This document shows, one piece after another, positions 50,857-59,365 of a DNA stretch of 64,000 bases. The stretch lies in assembly GCF_900112395.1 (NCBI RefSeq), contig NZ_FOLN01000005.1, positions 186,001 through 250,000 of the forward strand. Direction: 5' to 3'. Numbering within the stretch: the first letter of the stretch is position 1; every line of letters begins with the position of its first letter. Below the pieces are notes generated by a model. The model saw only the letters and a program-made list of their open reading frames with translations, ran no database searches and was not told where the DNA came from. Position numbers and translations under genes: made by a program. Origin of the DNA: Algibacter lectus. Lineage in GTDB: Bacteria > Bacteroidota > Bacteroidia > Flavobacteriales > Flavobacteriaceae.

Positions 50857-52488
50857 ATGATAAAACATGTTACTAGTCAAATAATAAACTATCTCTCAAT
50901 TAGTTGCGTTGTTTTATTCATTTTTTCATGTGAAAGCGATACAAATACAGCCAAAGACCATCTTGTTTTTCGCTATAATGAGCATAAAAATATAGGATCT
51001 CTAGATCCTGCTTTCTCTAAAGACATTGCCGATATTTGGGCAACCAACCAACTATTTAATGGTCTGGTACAAATGGATAACAACTTAAAAGTAATACCAT
51101 GTATTGCAAAAAACTGGACAATCTCTGAAGATGCAAAAACATATAACTTCAGCCTTAGAAATGATGTCTATTTCCACAAACACGAACTATTTGGCAAAGA
51201 CTCCACCAGAACCGTTGTTGCTACAGATGTCGCTTATAGCTTAAACAGATTATTAGATAAACAAATTGCATCTCCCGGAAGTTGGATTTTAAATAAAGTA
51301 GACCAATTTAATGTGATTAACGATACTACGTTTCAAATTAAATTAAAACAACCATTTCCCGCGTTTTTAGGGTTACTAACCATGAAATACTGCTCGGTTG
51401 TGCCTAAGGAAATTGTAGATTTCTATAATTCAGATTTTAGAGCACACCCTATTGGAACAGGGCCCTTTAAATTTAAACGCTGGGAGGAAAATGTAAAGCT
51501 AGTTTTTAGAAAAAATGAAAATTATTTTGAAAAAGACCTTGACGGAAAGCAGCTACCTTACCTAGAAGCTGTTGCCATCACCTTTTTACCAGACAAGCAA
51601 AGTGAATTTATGCAATTTGCGCAAGGAAACATTGATTTCGTTTCTGGTTTAGATGCCTCATATAAAGATGAAATTTTAACGGCTGATGGTAAATTAAGAG
51701 CATCCTACGAAAAAACATCGCGCTTAATTCGTGGTCCATATTTAAATACCGAATACTTAGGGTTTAACTTAGATTCTGAAACCTCGGAAACACAATCAAA
51801 ACTATTAAGACAAGCCATTAATTACGGCTTCGATAGAAAAAAAATGATGATTTACCTGCGTAACGGTGTTGGAATTCCCGCAAATGGCGGCTTTATACCT
51901 AAAGGTTTACCTGGTTACAATGCGACTACAGGTTTTAACTATAAGCCAGAAAAAGCTAAACAATTAGTTGAACAATATAAAAACGAGACCGGTAAACAAA
52001 ACCCCGAAATTACAATTACAACCATTGGAAACTATTTAAGTTTTTGCGAATACATACAACGTGAACTACAAAAAACGGGACTTATAGTCAACATTGATGT
52101 TATACCTGCCGCCACTTTAAAAGATGCTAAAGCGAACAATAAATTAGATTTATTTAGAGCGAGTTGGGTTGCCGATTATCCTGACGCTGAAAATTATTTA
52201 TCTTTATTTTATAGTAAAAACTTTTCACCAAACGGACCAAATTACACGCACTTTCAAAATCCACAATTCAACTCTTGGTACGAACAAGCTTTTACTGAAA
52301 CTAATCCGGAAAACAGAGAACAACTTTATTCTAAAATGGATTCATTAGTTATGCAAGAAGCTCCAATTATTCCTTTATTTTATGATGAAGTGGTTCGATT
52401 TACAAGGAAAAACGTTCAGCATTTAGGCATAAACCCTATCAACTTACTAGAATTAAAACAGGTGAAAAAATTAAAAGAAAATATTTAG
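50857..52488 (+). CDS. orphan peptide-binding lipoprotein (SBP family 5)
   Basis: A 543-residue lipoprotein of the OppA/DppA type. The ATG at 50857 gives a lipoprotein signal (lipobox FIFSC); a 50-residue in-frame extension to 50707 overlaps mtaB and breaks the signal, so it is rejected. Landmarks are SLDPAFSKDIADIWATNQLF, LVFRKNENYFEKDLDGKQLP and AINYGFDRKKMM. No dpp-type permease or ATPase genes adjoin it, so it works alone or with a distant transporter. Its stop overlaps the convergent gene by four bases. Confidence 0.87.
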   Translation: MIKHVTSQIINYLSISCVVLFIFSCESDTNTAKDHLVFRYNEHKNIGSLDPAFSKDIADIWATNQLFNGLVQMDNNLKVIPCIAKNWTISEDAKTYNFSLRNDVYFHKHELFGKDSTRTVVATDVAYSLNRLLDKQIASPGSWILNKVDQFNVINDTTFQIKLKQPFPAFLGLLTMKYCSVVPKEIVDFYNSDFRAHPIGTGPFKFKRWEENVKLVFRKNENYFEKDLDGKQLPYLEAVAITFLPDKQSEFMQFAQGNIDFVSGLDASYKDEILTADGKLRASYEKTSRLIRGPYLNTEYLGFNLDSETSETQSKLLRQAINYGFDRKKMMIYLRNGVGIPANGGFIPKGLPGYNATTGFNYKPEKAKQLVEQYKNETGKQNPEITITTIGNYLSFCEYIQRELQKTGLIVNIDVIPAATLKDAKANNKLDLFRASWVADYPDAENYLSLFYSKNFSPNGPNYTHFQNPQFNSWYEQAFTETNPENREQLYSKMDSLVMQEAPIIPLFYDEVVRFTRKNVQHLGINPINLLELKQVKKLKENI

Positions 52489-53189
52489 TCTATTTCAACT
52501 GGTTTAATTAAAACTTCTTCTAAAACACCAAGAATAAAAAGATATTGTCCCAACTCATATAAAACAAGAAGCGTTGGACCATCAAAGGCAAAACTATTTC
52601 CGTAGAGTTTTACAACCAACATACTTTCTGATATCACAAAAAATAACAAGCCTAAAAACACCAAAACATAACTCTTGTAGCAAACAAATTCCTTTCGAAC
52701 AAAAGCGAATGCTAATAAAACTATAGAAATAAAAAAATAAATAACGATTATTATAAGTTGATCACCTAACTTTTCGTAAACCTCATTAACAAGCACGAAC
52801 ATATACAAACTAAAAAACAACAAGAAAAAGAATATTCTCTTAAAGCTAAAATCATGATTTTTCGCTAACCTCAAGGCATAGAAAAACTTGCCAGCAACAA
52901 AAAAAACAAAAGAGAGTAAAAAAAATATTTGATTATTATTCATAAGTGTACCAAAACACCCACCAATAGTAAAAAGAACTAACCCAATAATTACGGCGTT
53001 AGATTTTAATTTTGGTACCTTATCATTCTTGTTTACCAAATAGTAAACTAACAACAAGCCTGTTACTAAACTCTTAGATATATGTCGATTAAAGGATGTA
53101 TCGAGATTTTGTTTAATTAAATTATCCAGCACCACTGCAACCAAAAACACTACAGAAAACAAGTAAATATTTTTAAAAAAAATATTCAT
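52485..53189 (-). CDS. YhhN/TMEM86-like membrane protein (lysoplasmalogenase family)
   Basis: A 234-residue integral membrane protein with about eight helices. FFVAGKFFYALRLAKNH-type and DGPTLLVLYELGQYLFILGV segments fit the YhhN family, whose characterised members hydrolyse the vinyl-ether bond of lysoplasmalogens. Whether this one does is unknown, since flavobacteria do not clearly make plasmalogens. Confidence 0.7.
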   Translation of the reverse strand: MNIFFKNIYLFSVVFLVAVVLDNLIKQNLDTSFNRHISKSLVTGLLLVYYLVNKNDKVPKLKSNAVIIGLVLFTIGGCFGTLMNNNQIFFLLSFVFFVAGKFFYALRLAKNHDFSFKRIFFFLLFFSLYMFVLVNEVYEKLGDQLIIIVIYFFISIVLLAFAFVRKEFVCYKSYVLVFLGLLFFVISESMLVVKLYGNSFAFDGPTLLVLYELGQYLFILGVLEEVLIKPVEID

Positions 53190-53237
53190 ATAATATATTA
53201 GTTGTCTTATTTTTTTTCAAGATAGGCAATTCCCTAC

Positions 53238-54149
53238 TTATTTCATTTTAAAAACATAGATATCATCGTCTCCTTTTCCGCCTAAGCGTTTCGACGATAA
53301 AAAACCAGAAGTATTATTTGCATTCATTATTAAAGACAAATCGTCCTTAACACTATTTAATGGTTTTTCAAGTTTTTCTGCTTTTTCATAAGTACTATCT
53401 TCATTAATTTTACATTTATACAAATCGTAACCTCCAAAGCCATTAGGTCTGTTGGATGAAAAATACAATGTATTATCACTAGCTATAAATGGGAACATTT
53501 CTTTTCCATAAGAATTCACCTTGGAACCTAAATTTTCTGGTTCACTAAATGTGTTGCCATCTAAAATATCCACCTTAAAAATATCTGAACCTCCTTTTGT
53601 AGTAGCCTTACCTCCTTTAATATTTGCGGTAAAAAACAAAGTTTTACCATCGGGACTTAACGCGGGGTGCGCATAAGAAAACCGAGGTTTACAAAATGGC
53701 AAAACTTTAAAATTAGTAAAACCAACACCGGCTTTAAACTCCCCAACTTCTAAATGAAAATTAGTTTCCTTAAACCTAACGTTTGGTTTATTTTTATTGG
53801 TATAAACTGTAGTGATATAAATAAGACTTCCGTCTCGAGATAATGTTGCGCTAGTAATTTGCGGTACACCAGCTTTGGGATCGATTTGAACAGTTGATAA
53901 GTTTTCAATAGTCTCAGAATTCTTAATCTCACCTTGAAATATTGTTAGTTTTGGCTGGCCTTGAACGCGCTTTACTCTTCCTTTTTTATCAAGTTGAAAA
54001 GATGTTACTATAACCGCATCGGCAACTCGCATTAATCCAAAATGAGGATTTTCATTGTTCAAACTTAAATTCTCAACAACATAATTTTCATTTTGAGCTA
54101 AAACTATTCCGTTACAAAACAAAAAAACACAGACTACAAATTTCATCAT
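53238..54149 (-). CDS. exported PD40-repeat (TolB-like) protein
   Basis: A 303-residue secreted protein with a signal peptide (ending VLAQ). Blades with ALSPDGKTLFFTANIKGG and NTLYFSSNRPNGFGGYDLYK are PD40 propeller repeats, as in OmpA-family peptidoglycan-binding proteins and gliding-related proteins, but no OmpA domain follows. A TATATTTG box at 54174-54167 lies across the longer ATG (54170), so the start at 54149 is chosen. Confidence 0.75.
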   Translation of the reverse strand: MMKFVVCVFLFCNGIVLAQNENYVVENLSLNNENPHFGLMRVADAVIVTSFQLDKKGRVKRVQGQPKLTIFQGEIKNSETIENLSTVQIDPKAGVPQITSATLSRDGSLIYITTVYTNKNKPNVRFKETNFHLEVGEFKAGVGFTNFKVLPFCKPRFSYAHPALSPDGKTLFFTANIKGGKATTKGGSDIFKVDILDGNTFSEPENLGSKVNSYGKEMFPFIASDNTLYFSSNRPNGFGGYDLYKCKINEDSTYEKAEKLEKPLNSVKDDLSLIMNANNTSGFLSSKRLGGKGDDDIYVFKMK

Positions 54150-54166
54150 AAAAAACTGATATTTAA

Positions 54167-54174
54167 ACAAATAT
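54167..54174 (-). promoter_or_regulatory. -7 box that fixes the PD40 gene start
   Basis: TATATTTG on the minus strand overlaps the first in-frame ATG (54170), leaving the ATG at 54149 (or 54146) as the translated start. Confidence 0.55.
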
Positions 54175-54238
54175 ACAAATACCTGTGTAATTCAAAAGTT
54201 TACAAAAAAACTTCGTCTGTTTATTTTAAAACATAAAT

Positions 54239-55414
54239 CTATTCTCTTCTAAACTTTTTTGTTTCCTCAAAAACATGAGTTAAAATAGCCTCTTCTTGCT
54301 CGGTAAATTCAATACCGCGCCTACTCATAACAATTTTAGTTACCTCAAAAGCTTTCTTTGTTAAGTAAGTGGTAAAACCACTGCTTCCGCCCCATGAAAA
54401 ACTTGGTACAAAATTACGAGGAAACCCCGTTCCAAAAATATTTGCACTAACGCCAACTACAGTCCCGGTATTAAACATGGTGTTTATTCCACATTTACTA
54501 TGGTCACCCATCATTAAACCACAAAACTGTAAACCTGTTTTAGCAAAACCTTCTGTTTGGTAATCCCATAAGCGCACTTCGGCATAATTATTTTTAAGGT
54601 TAGAATTGTTAGTGTCAGCACCTAAATTACACCACTCACCTAATACAGAGTTCCCTAAAAAGCCTTCATGTCCTTTATTAGAATACCCAAAAATAACCGA
54701 ATTATTAACCTCGCCACCAACTTTACTAAAAGGCCCTACTGTTGTTGGACCATAAATTTTGGCTCCCATTTTAATAGTAGAAGATTCGCATAAAGCAAAA
54801 GGCCCACGAATAAGCGCACCTTCCATTATCTCCGCATCTTTAGCAATGTATATAGGTCCGTTTGTAGCGTTCAACGAAACATATTCCAATTTCGCCCCTT
54901 CTTCTATAAAAATGTTTTCTGGAGCTATAAGGTTATTGGTTTCCGAGATAGTTTCAGACTTTCTATCTTCTGTAATTAATTCAAAATCGGCCTTGATTGC
55001 ATCGCCGTTTTTAGAAAAAATATCCCAAGTATTTTCAATTTTTAATACATCGCCATCAAACTCAATGGCTTTGTAGTCATCAAAATCAATATCTTCTTGT
55101 CCTTCTACTGCAAAAAAAGCAATAACATCGTCTCCTTGAAAAATAGCTTGATTTTCTTCTAATGTTTTAATTTTAGCAACCAATCCCTCATTTGGCAAGT
55201 ACGACGCATTAATCATAACATTAACTTCCATCTCCACCATCGGATATTTATCTGCTAAATAATCTTCAGTTACCGTAGTTGTTGTGCAACTTAAATAGCT
55301 TTCCCACTTTTCACGAATAGTTAATATGCCTACTCTAATATCTGCAACAGGCCTTGTATAAGTAAAAGGCAATAGATTATTTCTTGAAGGACCGTCAAAA
55401 AGTATATAATTCAT
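54239..55414 (-). CDS. GlmU-family sugar-nucleotide enzyme with hexapeptide repeats
   Basis: A 391-residue cytoplasmic protein. The N-terminal half (NYILFDGPSRNNLLPFTYTR) differs from the usual nucleotidyltransferase GxG loop and may be catalytically altered. The C-terminal half is a left-handed beta helix (IYIAKDAEIMEGALIRGPFA, GVSANIFGTGFPR). Such proteins are annotated as GlmU-like; the exact reaction is not certain. An 11-residue longer start (55447) is judged unlikely. It lies 129 bases beyond rpmE2 on the same strand. Confidence 0.75.
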   Translation of the reverse strand: MNYILFDGPSRNNLLPFTYTRPVADIRVGILTIREKWESYLSCTTTTVTEDYLADKYPMVEMEVNVMINASYLPNEGLVAKIKTLEENQAIFQGDDVIAFFAVEGQEDIDFDDYKAIEFDGDVLKIENTWDIFSKNGDAIKADFELITEDRKSETISETNNLIAPENIFIEEGAKLEYVSLNATNGPIYIAKDAEIMEGALIRGPFALCESSTIKMGAKIYGPTTVGPFSKVGGEVNNSVIFGYSNKGHEGFLGNSVLGEWCNLGADTNNSNLKNNYAEVRLWDYQTEGFAKTGLQFCGLMMGDHSKCGINTMFNTGTVVGVSANIFGTGFPRNFVPSFSWGGSSGFTTYLTKKAFEVTKIVMSRRGIEFTEQEEAILTHVFEETKKFRRE

Positions 55415-55490
55415 TTTAAGTATAAAATTAAAAGCTTGCCAACACAAACTTTAATTATGAATTCAAATGTAATTTAAATATAGAAAACAA

Positions 55491-55522
55491 AAAAGCCTTC
55501 CATATTAAATATGAAGGCTTTA
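55491..55522 (-). terminator. terminator of rpmE2
   Basis: AAAGCCTTC...CATAT pairs with ATATG...AAGGCTTT with one bulge, between the rpmE2 and GlmU-like genes. Confidence 0.8.
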
Positions 55523-55543
55523 TATATTAAATGTAGGCTAAAT

Positions 55544-55795
55544 TTATTTTTTAAACTTAGCGTATTTGTTTTTGAACTTGTCAATACGACCAGCTGTATC
55601 TACTAATTTAGATTTACCAGTGTAAAAAGGATGAGACGTTCTAGAAATTTCCATTTTTATTAATGGATATTCAACACCGTCAACCTCAATAGTTTCGTTT
55701 GTATTTGCTGTAGATTTTGTTAAAAACACATCTTCGTTAGACATATCTTTAAACGCTACTAATCTATAATTTTCTGGGTGTATACCTTTTCTCAT
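55544..55795 (-). CDS. rpmE2: 50S ribosomal protein L31, type B (zinc-free)
   Basis: An 83-residue L31. It lacks the CxxC zinc motif of type A and has the type B pattern: [35 protein letters not shown], and basic C-terminus. In other bacteria the zinc-free form replaces the zinc form in zinc starvation; here no second L31 is visible, and in Bacteroidota this form is usually the only one, as I recall. It has a consensus promoter. Confidence 0.96.
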   Translation of the reverse strand: MRKGIHPENYRLVAFKDMSNEDVFLTKSTANTNETIEVDGVEYPLIKMEISRTSHPFYTGKSKLVDTAGRIDKFKNKYAKFKK

Positions 55796-55832
55796 CGCTA
55801 AATGCTTTTTATTCTTTTCAATTTTGGAAGTG

Positions 55833-55862
55833 CAAATTTAAGTAAATTTTATAAATTCACAA
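55833..55862 (-). promoter_or_regulatory. consensus promoter of rpmE2
   Basis: TTG (55862-55860), a 19-base spacer and TAAATTTG (55840-55833) on the minus strand. Confidence 0.75.
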
Positions 55863-55908
55863 TCTTTTTTGCATTTTATTTTTTACTGGTACAAATGTAA
55901 CGTTTTAG

Positions 55909-55916
55909 TATCTTTG
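55909..55916 (+). promoter_or_regulatory. -7 box of the DUF4199 gene
   Basis: TATCTTTG, 40 bases before ATG 55957. The rpmE2 promoter points the other way from the same 160-base gap. Confidence 0.55.
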
Positions 55917-55956
55917 AACACTAACAATTCAACTAAAATAATTTAATCAAAATATC

Positions 55957-56487
55957 ATGGAAAAAACTTTAAAATCTATTGCTACTAATTTCGGATTGTA
56001 TTTAGGAGCTTTTCTAGCGCTAATCACTATAATTCCTTACGCCGTAAATATTGAATTACTTGCTAATACTTGGCTAGGTGCCTTCATTTTAATTGCTATT
56101 ATTGTTTTCGGAATTGTTTCTGTAGCCAAGGTTAAACAAGCTCAAAACAGTTATGCTACTTTTAAAGAAGCTTTTACAGCCTATTTTATTACTGTTGCCC
56201 TAGGGTTACTAATTAGTACTTTAGTATCTTATATATTATTCAATTTTATCGATCCAGAAGCTGCAACCGCTTTAAAAGAGATTACTATTGAAAAAACAGT
56301 ACAAATGATGGAGGGCTTTAATTCACCAACTGATATTATCGACCAAACCGTTGAAAACATGGAAGCTCAAAACAATTATTCTTTAGCCAACATCGCTAAA
56401 GGTTTGGCCGGTTACTTAGTTATGTTTAGTATTATTGGTTTAATAGTTGCGGCAGCAATGAAAAAAAAGAACCCTGACGCAGAATAA
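55957..56487 (+). CDS. DUF4199 membrane protein
   Basis: A 176-residue protein with four hydrophobic helices (about 12-30, 36-55, 75-98 and 145-168). The central loop carries an acidic amphipathic segment. DUF4199 proteins are found widely in Bacteroidota beside a family 2 glycosyltransferase, as here; the function is unknown. A role in the same lipid-linked sugar step as the next gene is an inference. Confidence 0.82.
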   Translation: MEKTLKSIATNFGLYLGAFLALITIIPYAVNIELLANTWLGAFILIAIIVFGIVSVAKVKQAQNSYATFKEAFTAYFITVALGLLISTLVSYILFNFIDPEAATALKEITIEKTVQMMEGFNSPTDIIDQTVENMEAQNNYSLANIAKGLAGYLVMFSIIGLIVAAAMKKKNPDAE

Positions 56488-56493
56488 TTTCAG

Positions 56494-56501
56494 TATTTTT
56501 G
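56494..56501 (+). promoter_or_regulatory. -7 box of the glycosyltransferase gene
   Basis: TATTTTTG, 25 bases before ATG 56527. Confidence 0.5.
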
Positions 56502-56526
56502 AACTTTATTATCTGAAAAAAATTAC

Positions 56527-57477
56527 ATGGATATATCAGTAGTTATACCACTACTTAACGAACAAGACTCTTTAACCGAATTGCACGATTGGATTGCTGG
56601 CGTTATGCAAAAGCATCAATTTTCGTACGAAATTATTTTTATTGATGACGGAAGTAAAGATGAGTCATGGAATATCATCACCTTACTTTCAACGCAAAAT
56701 AATAGCGTAAAAGGCATTCGGTTTTTACGGAATTTTGGAAAATCTCAGGCTTTACATGCCGGTTTTGAAAAAGCGGAAGGCGATGTAATTATCACCATGG
56801 ATGCCGATTTACAAGATAATCCAGACGAAATTCCGGATCTTTATAATATGATTACAAAGGATGGTTTCGATTTGGTTTCGGGCTGGAAAAAGAAACGTTA
56901 TGACTCTGTAATAGCTAAAAACATTCCATCAAAACTATTTAATTGGGCTGCCAGAAAAACATCGGGAGTAAAACTGAACGATTTTAATTGTGGCTTAAAA
57001 GCTTATAAAAAAGAAGTTGTAAAAAACATTGATGTTAATGGCGAAATGCACCGTTATATTCCGGTGCTTTCAAAAAACGCAGGCTTCTCTAATATTGGTG
57101 AAAAAGTAGTACAGCACCAAGCCAGAAAATATGGTGAAACTAAATTTGGCATGGATCGTTTTATTCATGGTTTTCTAGATTTAATTACCATTTGGTTTCT
57201 ATCTCGTTTCGGAAAACGCCCTATGCATCTCTTTGGAGCATTAGGCTTTATAATGTTTGCCATTGGTTTTGCATTTGCAATTTATCTTGGTATTGATAAA
57301 TTATTTCTAGATCGCGCAGGTAGGTTAATTACGCAACGCCCTCAATTTTATATCGCACTTTCTACCATGATTATTGGTACACAGTTTTTTGTAGCTGGGT
57401 TTTTAGGAGAAATTATCTTGAGAAACAGACCAGATAAAAAACGGTATTTAATTAAAGATGAATTAAATTTAAACTAA
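56527..57477 (+). CDS. GT2 glycosyltransferase, DPM1/GtrB type
   Basis: A 316-residue membrane glycosyltransferase. The GT-A fold has D92-A93-D94 in DADLQDNP and RFLRNFGKSQALHAGFEKA. Two C-terminal helices (about 235-258 and 275-297) complete the GtrB-like layout, which transfers a sugar from a nucleotide donor to a polyprenyl phosphate. The sugar is unknown. Confidence 0.9.
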   Translation: MDISVVIPLLNEQDSLTELHDWIAGVMQKHQFSYEIIFIDDGSKDESWNIITLLSTQNNSVKGIRFLRNFGKSQALHAGFEKAEGDVIITMDADLQDNPDEIPDLYNMITKDGFDLVSGWKKKRYDSVIAKNIPSKLFNWAARKTSGVKLNDFNCGLKAYKKEVVKNIDVNGEMHRYIPVLSKNAGFSNIGEKVVQHQARKYGETKFGMDRFIHGFLDLITIWFLSRFGKRPMHLFGALGFIMFAIGFAFAIYLGIDKLFLDRAGRLITQRPQFYIALSTMIIGTQFFVAGFLGEIILRNRPDKKRYLIKDELNLN

Positions 57478-57556
57478 AATCATTAAGAAATAGTTAAAAA
57501 CACTTTTAAGAGCATCAAAATTGCCTGTTTTTAAAAATTATTCTTCAACAATTGTT

Positions 57557-57564
57557 TACTTTTG
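57557..57564 (+). promoter_or_regulatory. -7 box of the phosphohexomutase gene
   Basis: TACTTTTG 32 bases before ATG 57597. It overlaps the alternative TTG start at 57552 and argues against it. Confidence 0.55.
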
Positions 57565-57596
57565 TTCTCATTTGTTACACAACTAATTATACATAT

Positions 57597-59327
57597 ATGA
57601 TACACATTGAACCAAAAATTTTAGACAGAATAAACGCCTGGTTAACACCAGCTTTTGATGAGGAAACGCAAAAAACTATTAAAGATAGTATTGCAAACAA
57701 TCCAAAAGATATACAAGAAAGCTTTTATAAAGATTTAGAATTTGGTACAGGTGGTATGCGTGGTATTATGGGGGTTGGTACAAACCGTATTAACAAATAT
57801 ACTTTAGGTAAAAGCACACAAGGTTTAAGTGATTATTTGCATAAATCTTTTCCAGATGAAACACCTAAAGCTGTAATTGCTTACGATTGTAGACACAACA
57901 GTAAATCTTTAGCAAAATTAGTTGCCGATGTATTTTCTGCAAATGGTATTCAAGTTTATTTATTTGAAGATTTACGTGCTACACCAGAATTATCTTTCGC
58001 AGTAAAACATTTAAACTGTCACTGTGGTATTGTATTAACAGCATCTCACAATCCACCAGAATATAATGGTTACAAAGTATACTGGCAAGATGGTGGGCAA
58101 TTAGTACCTCCGCATGATGGTGGTGTTATTGGCTTAATTAACGATTTAGATTATGCTGATATTAAGTTTGAGGCAAACAACGATTTAATTCAATATATAG
58201 GTAAAGATGTTGACGATGTTTTTATCAACGCATCAGTTCAAAACGGTTCGGTTGGCGCAACTCAAGCCGCTAAAGACGATTTAACTATTGTATTTACATC
58301 ATTACACGGTACATCAATTACCGCAGTTCCAGAAACATTAAAACGTGCTGGATACAAAAATGTACATATTGTAAAAGAACAAGAAGTGCCAGATGGTGAT
58401 TTTCCAACAGTAAAATCTCCAAACCCAGAAGAACCTGCTGCTTTAAAAATGGCTTTAGAATTAGCCGATAAAGTAAATGCAGATATCGTTATTGGTACCG
58501 ATCCAGATTGTGATCGTTTAGGCGTAGCCGTTAGAAATGCTGATGGTGAATTACAATTACTAAACGGAAACCAGACCATGTTAATGATGACGGATTTCTT
58601 ACTAAAACAATGGAAAGAAGAAGACAGAATTAAAGGTAAAGAATTTATTGCATCTACAATTGTATCTACACCTATGCTAACAAAACTAGCTACATCTTAC
58701 GGTGTAGAAAGTAAAATTGTTTTAACTGGTTTTAAATGGATAGCTAAATTAATTCACGATTTTCCAAAATTAGATTTTATTGGTGGTGGTGAAGAGAGTT
58801 TTGGTTTTATGGTTGGCGATTTTGTTCGCGATAAAGATGCCGTAACCTCTACCCTATTAGCATGCGAAATTGCAGCTATCACAAAATCTAACGGAAGTTC
58901 TTTCTTTAATGAATTACTTCAATTATATACAGAACATGGTTTTTACAAAGAGAAATTAATTTCGTTAACCAAGAAAGGTATTGAAGGTGCTGAAGAAATC
59001 AAACAAATGATGACGGATGCTCGTAACAACACACTTAAAGTTGTTAATGGTTCTAAAGTTGTAAAATTTGAAGATTACGATTTATCAATTTCAAAAAACA
59101 TGATTACTGGTGAAGAATCTACAATAGACGTTCCAAAATCTAATGTACTAATTTACTATACTGAAGATGGAAGCCAAGTAGCATTAAGACCAAGTGGAAC
59201 CGAACCAAAAATTAAGTTCTACGTAAGTGTAAACACAGAGCTAAAAGCTGTTGAAGATTTTAAAACAACCGAAGCTTCATTAGACGCTAAAGCTGAAGAC
59301 ATCTTAAAAAGCATGAACCTTATTTAA
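57597..59327 (+). CDS. phospho-sugar mutase (phosphoglucomutase/phosphomannomutase)
   Basis: A 576-residue alpha-D-phosphohexomutase that interconverts hexose-1- and -6-phosphates. The phosphoserine loop [13 protein letters not shown] begins at 148 (S150); DPDCDR binds Mg2+; GGEESFG sets sugar specificity; [12 protein letters not shown] is the phosphate-binding C-terminal loop. The length matches the PGM2-like bacterial subgroup. A longer TTG start (57552) is rejected because it overlaps the promoter box. Confidence 0.93.
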   Translation: MIHIEPKILDRINAWLTPAFDEETQKTIKDSIANNPKDIQESFYKDLEFGTGGMRGIMGVGTNRINKYTLGKSTQGLSDYLHKSFPDETPKAVIAYDCRHNSKSLAKLVADVFSANGIQVYLFEDLRATPELSFAVKHLNCHCGIVLTASHNPPEYNGYKVYWQDGGQLVPPHDGGVIGLINDLDYADIKFEANNDLIQYIGKDVDDVFINASVQNGSVGATQAAKDDLTIVFTSLHGTSITAVPETLKRAGYKNVHIVKEQEVPDGDFPTVKSPNPEEPAALKMALELADKVNADIVIGTDPDCDRLGVAVRNADGELQLLNGNQTMLMMTDFLLKQWKEEDRIKGKEFIASTIVSTPMLTKLATSYGVESKIVLTGFKWIAKLIHDFPKLDFIGGGEESFGFMVGDFVRDKDAVTSTLLACEIAAITKSNGSSFFNELLQLYTEHGFYKEKLISLTKKGIEGAEEIKQMMTDARNNTLKVVNGSKVVKFEDYDLSISKNMITGEESTIDVPKSNVLIYYTEDGSQVALRPSGTEPKIKFYVSVNTELKAVEDFKTTEASLDAKAEDILKSMNLI

Positions 59328-59365
59328 GGATCAGAACAATTTAAATAAAACAAGCATCAATTTAG

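Noticed and set aside
54150-54170. Longer start of the PD40 protein
   Set aside because: The ATG at 54170 lies inside a TATATTTG box, so it would not be in the transcript.
57552-57596. TTG start of the phosphohexomutase
   Set aside because: It overlaps TACTTTTG; the ATG at 57597 fits the family N-terminus.
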